A stretch of 64,000 bases of DNA from Thermoplasmatales archaeon (GTDB lineage: Archaea; Thermoplasmatota; Thermoplasmata; Thermoplasmatales; GCA-001856825): positions 1-64,000 of the forward strand of contig JAJSLL010000007.1 in NCBI GenBank assembly GCA_026127935.1, given 5' to 3'. The notes below the pieces were generated by a model that was not told the origin of the DNA, did not search any database, and saw nothing but the letters and a program-made list of their open reading frames with translations. Shown here one piece after another: positions 33,699 to 42,872 of the stretch; the first letter of the stretch is position 1, and the number at the start of each line of letters is the position of its first letter. Made by a program: the position numbers and the translations under genes.

Positions 33699-36404
33699 AT
33701 GGGTGATCAGACTGAAGCAAGGGTCGAAGAAAGGATTCTAGAGGTCCTCAGAAAGAGGGGATTTAGTGATTTCACGGATCCTCAAAGGATTGGGATACCT
33801 GAAATTCTGAAGAACCAGAACGTTCTTCTGACCTCTCCCACTGGAAGCGGTAAGACTGAGGCGGCAGTGCTACCCGTTTTCTATAGACTCAGCGAGGTGA
33901 AAGAAGATATAAGAGGCTTCGGTGCGATCTATATTACTCCCCTCAGAGCACTAAACAGGGATGTACTCTCAAGGATAGAGTTCTACGGTAATGCATTCAA
34001 ACTGGAAGTTGGTGTGAGACATGGAGACAGCAGCGAGAGTGAGAGAAGATATCAACTGCTCCATCCGCCACAGGTTCTCATAACAACACCCGAGACCCTC
34101 CAGTTGATCATTAGTGGCAAGAAGATTAGGAACCACTTGAGCACTGTAAAGTATGTGATAATAGACGAAGTCCACGAACTCCTGAACGATGAGAGAGGCT
34201 GGCAGTTGATGATAGGACTCTCCAGGATGAAAGAGATTACTCCCGATTTTAAAATAATTGCAATCTCCGCAACCATTGGAAATCCCGAAGAAGTGTCAAG
34301 AAACCTGTTCTTTGACAAAGATTACAGAGTCCTGAGGGCAGGCATTTCAAAACGATATGATATCAGCGTCGCAATGCCGAACGGAGCTGCTCCCGCCTTC
34401 AAGGACATAATTGGCTCGGATGAAGACTATGCACAAATTGTGGATTACATATTCAAACTCTACAACTCCGGCAAGCAATTCATAGTTTTCTCAAATACTA
34501 GAGCCACTGCTGAAGACATAGTCATGAGACTCAGACTCGTTGATGAGAAAATTTTGGTAGAAGTCCACCACGGGTCTCTCGGGAAGGATATTAGGACGAA
34601 GATAGAAGAGGATTTCAAGAAGGGAAAATTGAGGGGGATCATCTGCACTTCAAGCATGGAACTGGGCATTGATGTTGGTAGCGTCGATTTCGTTGCTCAG
34701 GTCAATTCTCCAAGACAGGTAATAAGATTAGTTCAGAGAGTAGGAAGGGGGAAGCACAGACTCGCAGAGGCATCTGAGGGCCAGATAGTTGCAATGAACG
34801 AGATCGAGTCAGAGGAGGGAGCAGTGATCGCAAAATTTGCTGAAGAAAATTCCATCGAAAATGTCAAGATCAGAGACAAACCTCTGATAGTGGCGGCAAA
34901 CCAGGTTATGGCAATCGTCCACTCTGAAAGACAGATCGGTTTTGAAAAAGTTCTGTCCATTCTGAACAGAGTCCAAAACTTCAGTTCGTTGTCCAAAGAG
35001 GAGTTTGAATCTCTTCTCATCTTCTTGTCTTCCATCTACGTGATAAGATACGATCCGGAAACAAAGACGATCAGGAAGAGCGGGAGGACACTCAAATATT
35101 TCATCGAAAACATTTCAATGATTCCTGACGAGAAGCGATACGTGGTGAAGGAATCGAGCACAGCGAAGATAATCGGCTTCCTCGATGAGGGTTATGTCGC
35201 CACGGAGATCGACGTTGGTTCCACTTTCACTCTGAAAGGGAGTACGTGGCGAGTACTCAGTATTAAGGATCGATACATCTACGTAGACTTCATCCAAGGC
35301 ATATCCGTTCCCCCCAGCTGGTCTGGTGAAGAGATACCCGTCCCTTACGAAATAGCAATGGAAGTGGGGAGGGAAAGAAGGGAGGGAATTTTGGATGACA
35401 ACCTTGATGATTTTACGAAGGAGAAGTTGAGAGTCTTCAGGAAAAGCGTTGCGACAGACCAGAGTATCAGGGTCGAGAAAGAGAGCGTCACAACTGTCAT
35501 TCAGATCACGGCTGGGACTAAGGTGAACTATACGCTCGCGCTGATCCTCACTTTCAGACTCTCTGAAAAGTACGGTGAATCTTTCCTCTTTGACAATTCA
35601 CCCTATCACATCGTTATCCAAGGCAACACGAGGTATAGGGCTGATGAGATAGTAGATATCCTAGAGCACTTGGAAGATGAATTCCAGAATCTGAATAGGT
35701 ATGTAGAAAAGTCAAGGACTTTCCAGTACAGCACAATAAACGTAGCAAAAAAATTTGGAGTGATCTCTAAGGAGAGCGATTTCACTAGAATCAGGACGGA
35801 TAGGATTTTCGCAGCCCACAGGGAGACTCCGTTCTTCCAGGAAGCACTCAACAAGTTCAAATGGGACTACCTTGACCTTGAGAATCTCGCAGAGATCAGC
35901 AAACAGATCAAGTCCGGTAAAATTGTCATAGACTTTAAGGGAGCTTTCTCAGATTCGTCGAAACTGTACATGAGCAGCCTCAAGGAAAAGATGATGCCCA
36001 TCAGGCCAACTGCTCCCATCCTTACTGCCGTGAGAAGAAGACTGCTCTCTGAAGAGATGGGGTTCTACTGCCTCAGTTGCCACAGGGTATTCAAGAGTAG
36101 AATTCAGGAATTGAAGGAGAGGAGATGCTTATTCTGCAGCAGTCCGAGGATTGCACCAATCAAACCCTACGAGATAGAAAATGTTCACAAGATGAGTGCA
36201 GAAACGATGAGGAAGGTGAGAACATCTTACCATCTCCTGAGGATGTATGAAGACAAAGCACTACTCGTGCTTGCGGCTCATGGGATAGGACCTGAGAGCG
36301 CGTCCCGGATACTAGAGGTCCCAACAAAGTCAGAGAATGAATTGTTAGAGAAGATACTGATCAATGAAGTTCAGTTTGCAAAGAACAAAAGGTTCTGGTC
36401 TTAG
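33699..36404 (+). CDS. Lhr-type DEAD/DEAH-box helicase
   Basis: This 901-residue SF2 helicase has Walker A TSPTGSGKTEAA (about 44-55), YITPLRALNRD, TTPETLQ, the Walker B IIDEVHE, SATIGN, and the motif V/VI run SSMELGIDVGSVDFVAQVNSPRQVIRLVQRVGRGKHR. The long C-terminal part contains winged-helix and Lhr-type domains and a late zinc-binding CLSCHRVF...CLFCSSPR pair. Archaeal Lhr helicases act in DNA repair and fork processing. TATA-like TTTTTTAAGG before the ATG (33668-33677) fits a leaderless start. It overlaps the 3' end of MptA by four bases (convergent). Confidence 0.88.
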   Translation: MGDQTEARVEERILEVLRKRGFSDFTDPQRIGIPEILKNQNVLLTSPTGSGKTEAAVLPVFYRLSEVKEDIRGFGAIYITPLRALNRDVLSRIEFYGNAFKLEVGVRHGDSSESERRYQLLHPPQVLITTPETLQLIISGKKIRNHLSTVKYVIIDEVHELLNDERGWQLMIGLSRMKEITPDFKIIAISATIGNPEEVSRNLFFDKDYRVLRAGISKRYDISVAMPNGAAPAFKDIIGSDEDYAQIVDYIFKLYNSGKQFIVFSNTRATAEDIVMRLRLVDEKILVEVHHGSLGKDIRTKIEEDFKKGKLRGIICTSSMELGIDVGSVDFVAQVNSPRQVIRLVQRVGRGKHRLAEASEGQIVAMNEIESEEGAVIAKFAEENSIENVKIRDKPLIVAANQVMAIVHSERQIGFEKVLSILNRVQNFSSLSKEEFESLLIFLSSIYVIRYDPETKTIRKSGRTLKYFIENISMIPDEKRYVVKESSTAKIIGFLDEGYVATEIDVGSTFTLKGSTWRVLSIKDRYIYVDFIQGISVPPSWSGEEIPVPYEIAMEVGRERREGILDDNLDDFTKEKLRVFRKSVATDQSIRVEKESVTTVIQITAGTKVNYTLALILTFRLSEKYGESFLFDNSPYHIVIQGNTRYRADEIVDILEHLEDEFQNLNRYVEKSRTFQYSTINVAKKFGVISKESDFTRIRTDRIFAAHRETPFFQEALNKFKWDYLDLENLAEISKQIKSGKIVIDFKGAFSDSSKLYMSSLKEKMMPIRPTAPILTAVRRRLLSEEMGFYCLSCHRVFKSRIQELKERRCLFCSSPRIAPIKPYEIENVHKMSAETMRKVRTSYHLLRMYEDKALLVLAAHGIGPESASRILEVPTKSENELLEKILINEVQFAKNKRFWS

Positions 36405-37294
36405 CCCAACTCTTTCCTCAGAGCACCAAGGGTGCCAGATTTTTCCGCATATGCATTGTGCTTGTGTATTGTTTCAAAACTCTCGCTCGTGACCTTCACG
36501 TAAACATCGTCTGGCATCTTCGCATACTGCTTCACTATGAGCTTCATTGCATCCCTTACTGCATCCTCCACGAACTTCGGGTTCTTGTGTGCCTGGAGCA
36601 CTAGCATGCCCTCCTCCTCCCTCTTTAGAAGTTCGTAGGTTGGTGCACTCATTGATTTTTCTGCTATGTCGATTATTTCGTTCACTTCAATGTCCCACCC
36701 ATCTGGGATTTCCATGAGAATGGAGACGTCATTTCTCTGATTGTGTGAAATGTAAGGCGGAGAATCGTCTCCTCTGTTCATTAGAGCAGAAACTGTCTTC
36801 ATTGCGGATGGACAGACGGTGATTCCTGTGGCGGTGGCTCCTATATATCTCTTGGACTTCTCGCCGTCTTTCTGGGTGGCTCTCCCTCGAATCACGTACC
36901 TTTCGACGGTCTTCCTCCCCTTCGGGTTAGACCTTTCCAGAAAGTAATCAGCCGTCAGCTCTGCTTCAGCAGAGGAAGCATATGGGTGCCTAGTCAGAAG
37001 TTTGTTCACTATCAATTCGGCAACGTATTCAATTCCCTTAGCTCTGCCTTCTACCTCTCCTTCCACCACATCTTCAACTGCTTCAATATCCCTCGATAGA
37101 TCGCTTCCCTTTCTTGATGGTGGCAGGTCTACAAATACCTTGAATGAGGGTATCAGGGTTATGTTCTTCCCCTTTCTTTCCACTGAGATCGGCCTCATCA
37201 CGTTGGTGAGTCCTACCCGGTCCAGTCTGTAGTTGCTCTCTGGAGCCTCAGACTGCACATCCTTGAATTTTTGCATGTAACGGGTAGTGCTCAT
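36401..37294 (-). CDS. mptA: GTP cyclohydrolase MptA (GTP cyclohydrolase IV / FolE2 family)
   Basis: This 297-residue protein matches archaeal MptA: DVQSEAPESNYRLDRVGLTNVMRPI at the N-terminus, VDLPPSRKGSDLSRDIEAVE, ATATGITVCPSAMKTV (with the conserved Cys), and SHNQRNDVSILMEIP. It opens GTP to 7,8-dihydroneopterin 2',3'-cyclic phosphate, the first step of archaeal tetrahydromethanopterin/folate-type pterin synthesis. It lies 47 bases after the DHH-like gene and may be the last gene of the pentose-phosphate operon. Confidence 0.92.
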   Translation of the reverse strand: MSTTRYMQKFKDVQSEAPESNYRLDRVGLTNVMRPISVERKGKNITLIPSFKVFVDLPPSRKGSDLSRDIEAVEDVVEGEVEGRAKGIEYVAELIVNKLLTRHPYASSAEAELTADYFLERSNPKGRKTVERYVIRGRATQKDGEKSKRYIGATATGITVCPSAMKTVSALMNRGDDSPPYISHNQRNDVSILMEIPDGWDIEVNEIIDIAEKSMSAPTYELLKREEEGMLVLQAHKNPKFVEDAVRDAMKLIVKQYAKMPDDVYVKVTSESFETIHKHNAYAEKSGTLGALRKELG

Positions 37295-37341
37295 TTCTTA
37301 TCAAACTTTTCTTGATTTTGCGAGCAAAACTAATTGGTGCG

Positions 37342-38145
37342 TTATTTCTTTGTCACAAATGAAAGCAGTTCCTTTGAGAATGAGACGGGATCAACCGGAA
37401 TCTTCTCACTCTTGTCTGGGTCCGTAGAATAACCCATATAGAAGCCCTGTGGATGAAAGAACCACTTATCGATATGAGCAACGTCCATGCTCTTCACTCG
37501 CTCCTTGAAATCGTTAAGATCCGGCGATTGCAATTTAGCAGTTCTCGTGACCGATAGACCTCGTTTCGAAACCTTAACGAGGAACTGCGGCGAATACAGT
37601 TGAAACAAAACATCCTTTGGAAAATCTCCATCTACCGCAAGGACCTCGTTGTTTTCGCCTCTAAACAGTATCTTTTTTTCTATCCGAGAAACTACCTTCT
37701 CGTCTTCCTCGAATTTTGTTATAAGAGAATCGAATATAGTTTTAAAAATCCTGTCAAATTCTTCCGGTTTGTATCCTGCAACCATCAGCCCCTTGAGTGC
37801 GGTATCCAGAAGATTGTCCATCCCGTCCTTGCCAAGAACACGCCAACCTGCATTATCCTGCCAGCAGACTGCCTCTGCTAGTCTCCTCTCTGCATTTCCC
37901 ATCTTAAAATATTCCACAACCTTCATCGCAGAACACGTCCAAGCTTTCGTGTCGTGATGGTCAAACCTCTGTACTTTCGCTATACCGTGAGGCGAGTCGA
38001 GAATGTAATCAGCCTCCATTGTATCTATAACGCTGTGATCCAGATACTTGACTTCAACTTCCTTCTTCAGGGCTCTCTTCAGCAGGTAAATTGATGCAAC
38101 TGAATCTAAATCTGGTGGACTAGCTACAGCGAGAACTCTTCCCAT
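37342..38145 (-). CDS. DHH-like phosphoesterase superfamily protein, uncharacterised
   Basis: This 267-residue protein shows a degenerate DHH pattern: SPPDLDSVASIYLLKRAL (like motif I DxDS) and RFDHHDTKAW (DHH). The rest (LAEAVCWQDNAGWRVLG, FFHPQGFYMGYSTDP) resembles an uncharacterised archaeal family. There is no DHHA1 GGG motif, so it is unlikely to be a RecJ nuclease. It shares one base with the transaldolase stop, so it is co-transcribed with the pentose-phosphate genes; a nucleotide or sugar-phosphate role is possible but not shown. Confidence 0.6.
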   Translation of the reverse strand: MGRVLAVASPPDLDSVASIYLLKRALKKEVEVKYLDHSVIDTMEADYILDSPHGIAKVQRFDHHDTKAWTCSAMKVVEYFKMGNAERRLAEAVCWQDNAGWRVLGKDGMDNLLDTALKGLMVAGYKPEEFDRIFKTIFDSLITKFEEDEKVVSRIEKKILFRGENNEVLAVDGDFPKDVLFQLYSPQFLVKVSKRGLSVTRTAKLQSPDLNDFKERVKSMDVAHIDKWFFHPQGFYMGYSTDPDKSEKIPVDPVSFSKELLSFVTKK

Positions 38146-38813
38146 CAGAACATCAGTTTCTTCTTGTCTATTTTCTTCCAGTCGTCCAGGAATCTCTTGA
38201 GACCCTCGTCAGTTTTTGGGTGGTTCATCAATTTCTTGAAAACGTCGAATGGCATGGTTGCAACATCCGCACCTATCAAGGCAGCGTCCCTGACATGAAC
38301 TGGGTGTCTTATTGATGCAGCCAGGATCTTTGTTTCGATACCGTAATTGTCGTAAACTTCCCTGATGTCTTCGATGAGGTTCATACCATCTTCGCTTATA
38401 TCGTCCAATCTCCCTATGAATGGAGAAGCATAAGTGGCTCCGGCCTTTGCAACCATCAGGGCCTGATTTAGAGAAAATACCAATGTTGCGTTCGTCTCGA
38501 TCTTCTGTTCCTTCAACACCTTAAGTGCTTTTAGACCTTCTATAGTAGTCGGTATCTTGACTACTACATTGTTGCCCAATTTCTTCAGTCTATTCGCCTC
38601 CTCTATCATACCGTCAGCACTGAGGGATGTCACTTCGAGAGATACCGGTCCGTCCACGATATCAAGTATCTTCTTCACAAGAGTCTTGAAGTTTGCATTC
38701 CCTGCAAGTTCCTTTGAAATTAGAGTAGGATTAGTGGTGATGCCGTCAACGCAACCCCAGGATACCCCTTCCTCGATCTCAGCTATGTTTGCGGTGTCAA
38801 GAAAGAACTTCAT
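38145..38813 (-). CDS. Transaldolase (small, MipB/TalC-like)
   Basis: This 222-residue protein is a short transaldolase: [43 protein letters not shown] with the Schiff-base lysine K86, [11 protein letters not shown]. It interconverts sedoheptulose-7-phosphate and fructose-6-phosphate, or acts as a fructose-6-phosphate aldolase, in the non-oxidative pentose phosphate route. It overlaps the transketolase C-subunit gene by four bases, so the substrates and enzymes are encoded together. Confidence 0.93.
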   Translation of the reverse strand: MKFFLDTANIAEIEEGVSWGCVDGITTNPTLISKELAGNANFKTLVKKILDIVDGPVSLEVTSLSADGMIEEANRLKKLGNNVVVKIPTTIEGLKALKVLKEQKIETNATLVFSLNQALMVAKAGATYASPFIGRLDDISEDGMNLIEDIREVYDNYGIETKILAASIRHPVHVRDAALIGADVATMPFDVFKKLMNHPKTDEGLKRFLDDWKKIDKKKLMF

Positions 38814-39790
38814 TTATTCACCTTCATTATTTCTTTCACACTATTTACGATTCCCATCGGGTTCAGACTATACTTATCCATCAATTCCCACGACTTTCCA
38901 GATTCTCCAAATGTGTCGTAGACTCCTAGCCTCTTGACTTGTACTGGATAACTTTCGGTTACAACTTCACTGACCCTGCTGCCGAGGCCGTTGTAGATGC
39001 TATGCTCTTCTGCAGTGACTATTCTTCCAGTTTCTCTTGCGGCCTTCACTACTGAGTCCCTGTCAATGGGTTTTATCGTCGCCATGTTCAGTACTCTTGC
39101 TGATATTCCTCCTTGTTTCAGGTGGTTTGAGGCGACCTTTGCAGCTGCGACAAGAATTCCCGTTGCAATTATCGTAACGTCATCTCCATCAATAATAGTT
39201 TCTGCCTTGCCGTACCTGAAAGTATCTGAGTCGTGTATAACCGGTACCTTCTCTCTTGATAGTCGTACGTAAAAGGGTCCCCTGTTCTCATACACATATC
39301 TGATTATCTGTTCTGTTTCTCTCGCGTCTGCTGGCACAAGCACCCTCATCCTCGGTAGGCCTGACATCAACCCGATGTCCTCAAGCATCTGGTGTGTAGC
39401 TCCATCCTCTCCTACTGTCAGTCCGGCGTGAGTTGCCACTATCCTGACGTCGCTATCTGCGTAGCATACACTCTGCCGCACGAAATCATATGCTCTCCCT
39501 GTCGCAAATATCGCGAAGGAAGAAACGAATACTTTTTTACCCGTCCAGGAGAGACCTGACGCAACGCCCATCATGTTGTTTTCGGAAATTCCGACATTGA
39601 AAAATCTATCTGGATATTTTTTCTGGAACATTGATGTGTGAGTTGAAGTGGAAAGATCTGCATCTAGAACGACCACATTCTTGTCTATTCCAATCGAGAC
39701 GAGTGTGCTTCCATACGCCTCTCTGACGCTCTTCTTATCCAGCTTATTGATTAGATCAGGGAGCCAGGAAAGCTCATTGGACATCATCAT
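38810..39790 (-). CDS. Transketolase, C-terminal subunit
   Basis: This 326-residue protein has the pyrimidine-binding and C-terminal domains of transketolase: [40 protein letters not shown] (with catalytic Glu), [39 protein letters not shown] and the C-terminal [13 protein letters not shown]. Archaea commonly split transketolase into two genes; the N-terminal subunit is directly upstream (two bases apart). Together they transfer two-carbon units with thiamine diphosphate. Confidence 0.94.
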   Translation of the reverse strand: MMMSNELSWLPDLINKLDKKSVREAYGSTLVSIGIDKNVVVLDADLSTSTHTSMFQKKYPDRFFNVGISENNMMGVASGLSWTGKKVFVSSFAIFATGRAYDFVRQSVCYADSDVRIVATHAGLTVGEDGATHQMLEDIGLMSGLPRMRVLVPADARETEQIIRYVYENRGPFYVRLSREKVPVIHDSDTFRYGKAETIIDGDDVTIIATGILVAAAKVASNHLKQGGISARVLNMATIKPIDRDSVVKAARETGRIVTAEEHSIYNGLGSRVSEVVTESYPVQVKRLGVYDTFGESGKSWELMDKYSLNPMGIVNSVKEIMKVNK

Positions 39791-39792
39791 GG

Positions 39793-40617
39793 TTACATCG
39801 CCTCTATGTCCCTGAGGGCCTCGTTCAGTTTCTCTTCATTGGGCACGGGCTTTCCGTGATATTCTGGGTTGTTTTCCATGAACTTTACACCTTTTCCCTT
39901 GACCGTCTTTGCGATTATCATCTTCGGGCCTTTTAACTTCTTCGCCCATTCGACTGCCCTGGCTATTTCATCGAACGAGTGACCATTTATGGTAGTGGAA
40001 GCCCAACCGAATGAAGTGAACTTAGCCTCCAGGTCACCAAGTGTCAATATTTCCTCAGTGAACCCATCCAGCTGTATCATATTCCTATCGAGGAAAACGA
40101 TGAGATTTGATAACTTTAGGTGAGCAGCAGACAGTGCTGCCTCCCATATGCTTCCTTCATCGGCCTCACCGTCCCCTATGACAGCGTAAACCCTGTAGTT
40201 CTTCTTATCTATCCTTGCGGCTAAAGCGAGCCCCACTGCATTGCTTAGACCCTGTCCGAGTGACCCGGCGGTTATGTCTACGCCCGGAACGTGATTTACC
40301 ACGTGCCCCTGGAGCAGTGAACTTATTTTCCTAAAACCGAGGAGAAGACTCTTATCGAAAAATCCCTTGGTCGCAAGAACTGAATAGAGTGCAGGCGTTG
40401 CGTGTCCCTTTGAGAGAACAAATCTATCTCTATCAGGCCAGTTAGGATTCGCTGGATCTACATTCAACTCCCTGAAATATAGATAGGTGAGGATTTCCGT
40501 TACGCTTAAAGATCCGCCCGGATGACCGCTCTTTGCCTCAAAAGTCATTTTTACAATGGATTTTCTAACTTCTTTTGCTATAAATTCCAGATTCTCCGAT
40601 TGCACGGACCCTTGCAC
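39793..40617 (-). CDS. Transketolase, N-terminal subunit
   Basis: This 274-residue protein carries the thiamine diphosphate-binding domain: GHPGGSLSVTE, LSKGHATPALYSVLA, PGVDITAGSLGQGLSNAVG and GDGEADEGSIWEA (Mg-binding GDG motif). It forms a functional transketolase with the following subunit. The start is GTG at 40617 with GGGAACGTG nearby. TATA-like CTTTATATAAG is at about 40668-40678. First gene of the pentose-phosphate operon. Confidence 0.94.
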   Translation of the reverse strand: MQGSVQSENLEFIAKEVRKSIVKMTFEAKSGHPGGSLSVTEILTYLYFRELNVDPANPNWPDRDRFVLSKGHATPALYSVLATKGFFDKSLLLGFRKISSLLQGHVVNHVPGVDITAGSLGQGLSNAVGLALAARIDKKNYRVYAVIGDGEADEGSIWEAALSAAHLKLSNLIVFLDRNMIQLDGFTEEILTLGDLEAKFTSFGWASTTINGHSFDEIARAVEWAKKLKGPKMIIAKTVKGKGVKFMENNPEYHGKPVPNEEKLNEALRDIEAM

Positions 40618-40804
40618 GTTCCCAAATCGGCATCCGTCTTATTCAATTTTTTGTAAGTGAGCGGTACTTATATAAAGGCATTATAGTATTATTGTCGTCA
40701 GCTTTCCATTTAAATAAAGAATATTTATGTAATTCAAAAAGACATTTGATATCGCACGTAGGAGCCGATTTATGTGGGCTTAAATTATAATAATAAATGG
40801 ACCA

Positions 40805-40860
40805 TTATTTAACTAAGTCAAATAAACTACTTAAATAGTAGAATTCTTCTATTTATATTT
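40805..40860 (+). promoter_or_regulatory. Promoter with AT-rich inverted repeat before the DtxR-type gene
   Basis: TTATTT-N9-AAATAA (40805-40825) is an inverted repeat of the size of a DtxR/MntR operator. A TATA-like CTTAAATAG (40830-40838) follows, and the expected transcription start (about 40860) coincides with the ATG at 40861, so the mRNA is leaderless. The repeat overlaps the upstream edge of the TFB/TATA region, the position expected for autoregulation. Confidence 0.45.
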
Positions 40861-41292
40861 ATGCGAAAAAGGGTAATACTCCCTAAAATATTTAGGTCTG
40901 TGAAAACGAACGAGGATAGGGAGAAATATCTCGAATCCATCGATCATTTCATAAGGGAACAAGGATACGCACGACCTCTAGAGATTGCAGAGTTCTTGAA
41001 AGTGACACCTGCTTCCGTATCGCAGATGTTGAGCAAACTGGCGGATGATGGACTTATAAACTACCAGAAATATAGAGGGATGACGCTTTCAGACAAAGGG
41101 AAAAAACTTCTTGACAACCTGAGCAAGAAGGAGAGTTCCATTTATGAACTTTTGAAACTGATGGGATGCGACGAAGAAACGGCTAAAGAAAGAGCTTGCT
41201 TTTTTGAGCACTTCATTGATGAAGACCTGTCTGAAAAAATGAGGTCTTTCACAAACAAAGTGAAAGAGAGCAAACTTAAACTTCCGGCATAA
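40861..41292 (+). CDS. DtxR/MntR-type metal-dependent regulator
   Basis: This 143-residue protein has an N-terminal winged helix (EKYLESIDHFIREQGYARPLEIAEFLKVTPASVSQMLSKLADDGLINYQKYRGMTLSDKG) and a dimerization/metal domain with C, E, and H residues (MGCDEETAKERACFFEHFIDEDL). This matches the two-domain DtxR/MntR repressors without SH3 domain. It likely senses iron or manganese and represses uptake genes. No target lies adjacent, except that it is divergent from the pentose phosphate operon 243 bases away. Autoregulation is possible (see promoter). Confidence 0.88.
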   Translation: MRKRVILPKIFRSVKTNEDREKYLESIDHFIREQGYARPLEIAEFLKVTPASVSQMLSKLADDGLINYQKYRGMTLSDKGKKLLDNLSKKESSIYELLKLMGCDEETAKERACFFEHFIDEDLSEKMRSFTNKVKESKLKLPA

Positions 41293-41527
41293 AACGTATC
41301 TTTCCGCTGGTCGCATTTACGAGATCAGATAGAAGAAACAGCTTTAGCTCTTTACAGGTATGACTGAAAGGTTGTCATTCAATTTCCGTCATTGCGTTTC
41401 AGAATCATAGGAGATTAACAAAGCGGAACGGACCCTAAAGGATCGACTAAAATTGTTCCGACGAAGGTTCACTGATACTATTCATTTTGTCTAAATTTTC
41501 ATAAATAGACTAAATTCCTAATCACTC

Positions 41528-41565
41528 TTTTATAATCGTTAGATCTAGCATTTATGTGATCTAAA
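41528..41565 (+). promoter_or_regulatory. Citrate synthase promoter with inverted repeat touching the start codon
   Basis: TTTTATAAT (about 41528-41536) is the TATA box. TTAGATC (41539-41545) and GATCTAA (41558-41564) form a perfect 7-base inverted repeat with 12 bases between, ending immediately before the ATG at 41565. The right half lies in TGTGATCTAAA, which recurs before the malate dehydrogenase start. The site overlaps the expected transcription start, as a repressor operator would. Confidence 0.55.
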
Positions 41566-42722
41566 TGTTGGCTCAAAAACCCACCATAAATTATGGGTTA
41601 GAAGGGATTTATGTTGATGAGAGCGCCATATCAAAGGTAGACGGTCAAAACGGAAGATTGTGGTACAGAGGTTATTCAATTGAGGAACTTGCAGATAAGT
41701 CAAACTTCGAAGAGGTCTCTTATCTCCTGATTTACGGGAAACTTCCGACTAAGGCAGAATTTGACGAATTTGTCAAGAAACTGAAAGATAGGGCAGGCCT
41801 TCCAGATGAGGTGAAAAAGATCATAAGAAAAATGGCACCCGTTGCACACCCTATGGACATTATGAGAACTGCGACATCGATGTTGGTAATGTACGACAAG
41901 GACCCTAACAACAGGGACCTTGAATCAACAATCGACAAGATCATTACTCTGCTTGCAAAACTTCCAAGCATCGCGGCTGCAATCGGAAGATTCAGGGAAA
42001 AGAAAAGATACATAGAACCAGACAGTTCGCTGAACCTGTCTGAGAATTTTTTGTACATGTTGACTGGAAGAAGGCCAAACAAGTTCGAAGGCAAACTAAT
42101 TGACCTGATGTTCATCCTTCACGCTGAACACAGCACTAATGCATCGACCTTTTCCGTTCTAGTCACCGCATCAACCCTAGCAGACGTTTATGCCGCAACA
42201 ACAACGGGTATCGGAACACTGAAAGGACCACTCCATGGAGGCGCCGATGAGGCGGCCCTGAACATGATCAAAGCAATAGGAGACCCCGACAACACAGAGA
42301 AGTACATAGAGGAAGCACTCGAAGGAAAGCAGAAAATCATGGGATTCGGTCACAGGGTGTACAAAGCATATGATCCGAGGGCGAAGCTGGTTAGAAGTTA
42401 TCTTGAGGAGAGCCTGATCAAGGAACCTACTGACGAAGTTAGGAGACTCCTTCAGATTGCCCTCAGGGCCGAGAAACTTATGATAGAAAAGCTTGGAAAA
42501 TCAAAGGGAATATGGCCAAACATTGATTTCTTAGCTGGTCCACTCTACAGAGTGCTGGACATAGACAGCAAACTCTTCACTCCGATATTCGTAGCGTCGC
42601 GGATGTCTGGCTGGGGATCACACATAGTCGAATACTGGAACAACAACAAACTCGTGAGACCTTTGGAGTACTATACCGGTCCACTAGATATACCCTACAA
42701 ACCTATCGAGTTAAGACAATAG
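41565..42722 (+). CDS. gltA: Citrate synthase
   Basis: This 385-residue protein is a short archaeal-type citrate synthase. The catalytic residues are visible: H189 region HAEHSTNAS, H224 in GPLHGGADEAA, FGHRVYKAYDPRA (about 261-273) and the Asp in IWPNIDFLAGPLY. It condenses acetyl-CoA and oxaloacetate at the entry of the TCA cycle. The gene has its own promoter and faces malate dehydrogenase, which supplies its oxaloacetate. 2-methylcitrate synthase has the same fold; the sequence alone cannot exclude dual use. Confidence 0.94.
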   Translation: MLAQKPTINYGLEGIYVDESAISKVDGQNGRLWYRGYSIEELADKSNFEEVSYLLIYGKLPTKAEFDEFVKKLKDRAGLPDEVKKIIRKMAPVAHPMDIMRTATSMLVMYDKDPNNRDLESTIDKIITLLAKLPSIAAAIGRFREKKRYIEPDSSLNLSENFLYMLTGRRPNKFEGKLIDLMFILHAEHSTNASTFSVLVTASTLADVYAATTTGIGTLKGPLHGGADEAALNMIKAIGDPDNTEKYIEEALEGKQKIMGFGHRVYKAYDPRAKLVRSYLEESLIKEPTDEVRRLLQIALRAEKLMIEKLGKSKGIWPNIDFLAGPLYRVLDIDSKLFTPIFVASRMSGWGSHIVEYWNNNKLVRPLEYYTGPLDIPYKPIELRQ

Positions 42723-42872
42723 AAAGAGTTCCAATTGGATTACCACAACTGACCGTCAACACTTAACATAAACACAATTAGAGGATTTTCTTTCTCAATG
42801 AAATGCTCGAAATAAATAGCTAAGATATTCTAAAAATTGAGAAAAGTTTTGAAAAATGAAGAAGATAGATGC

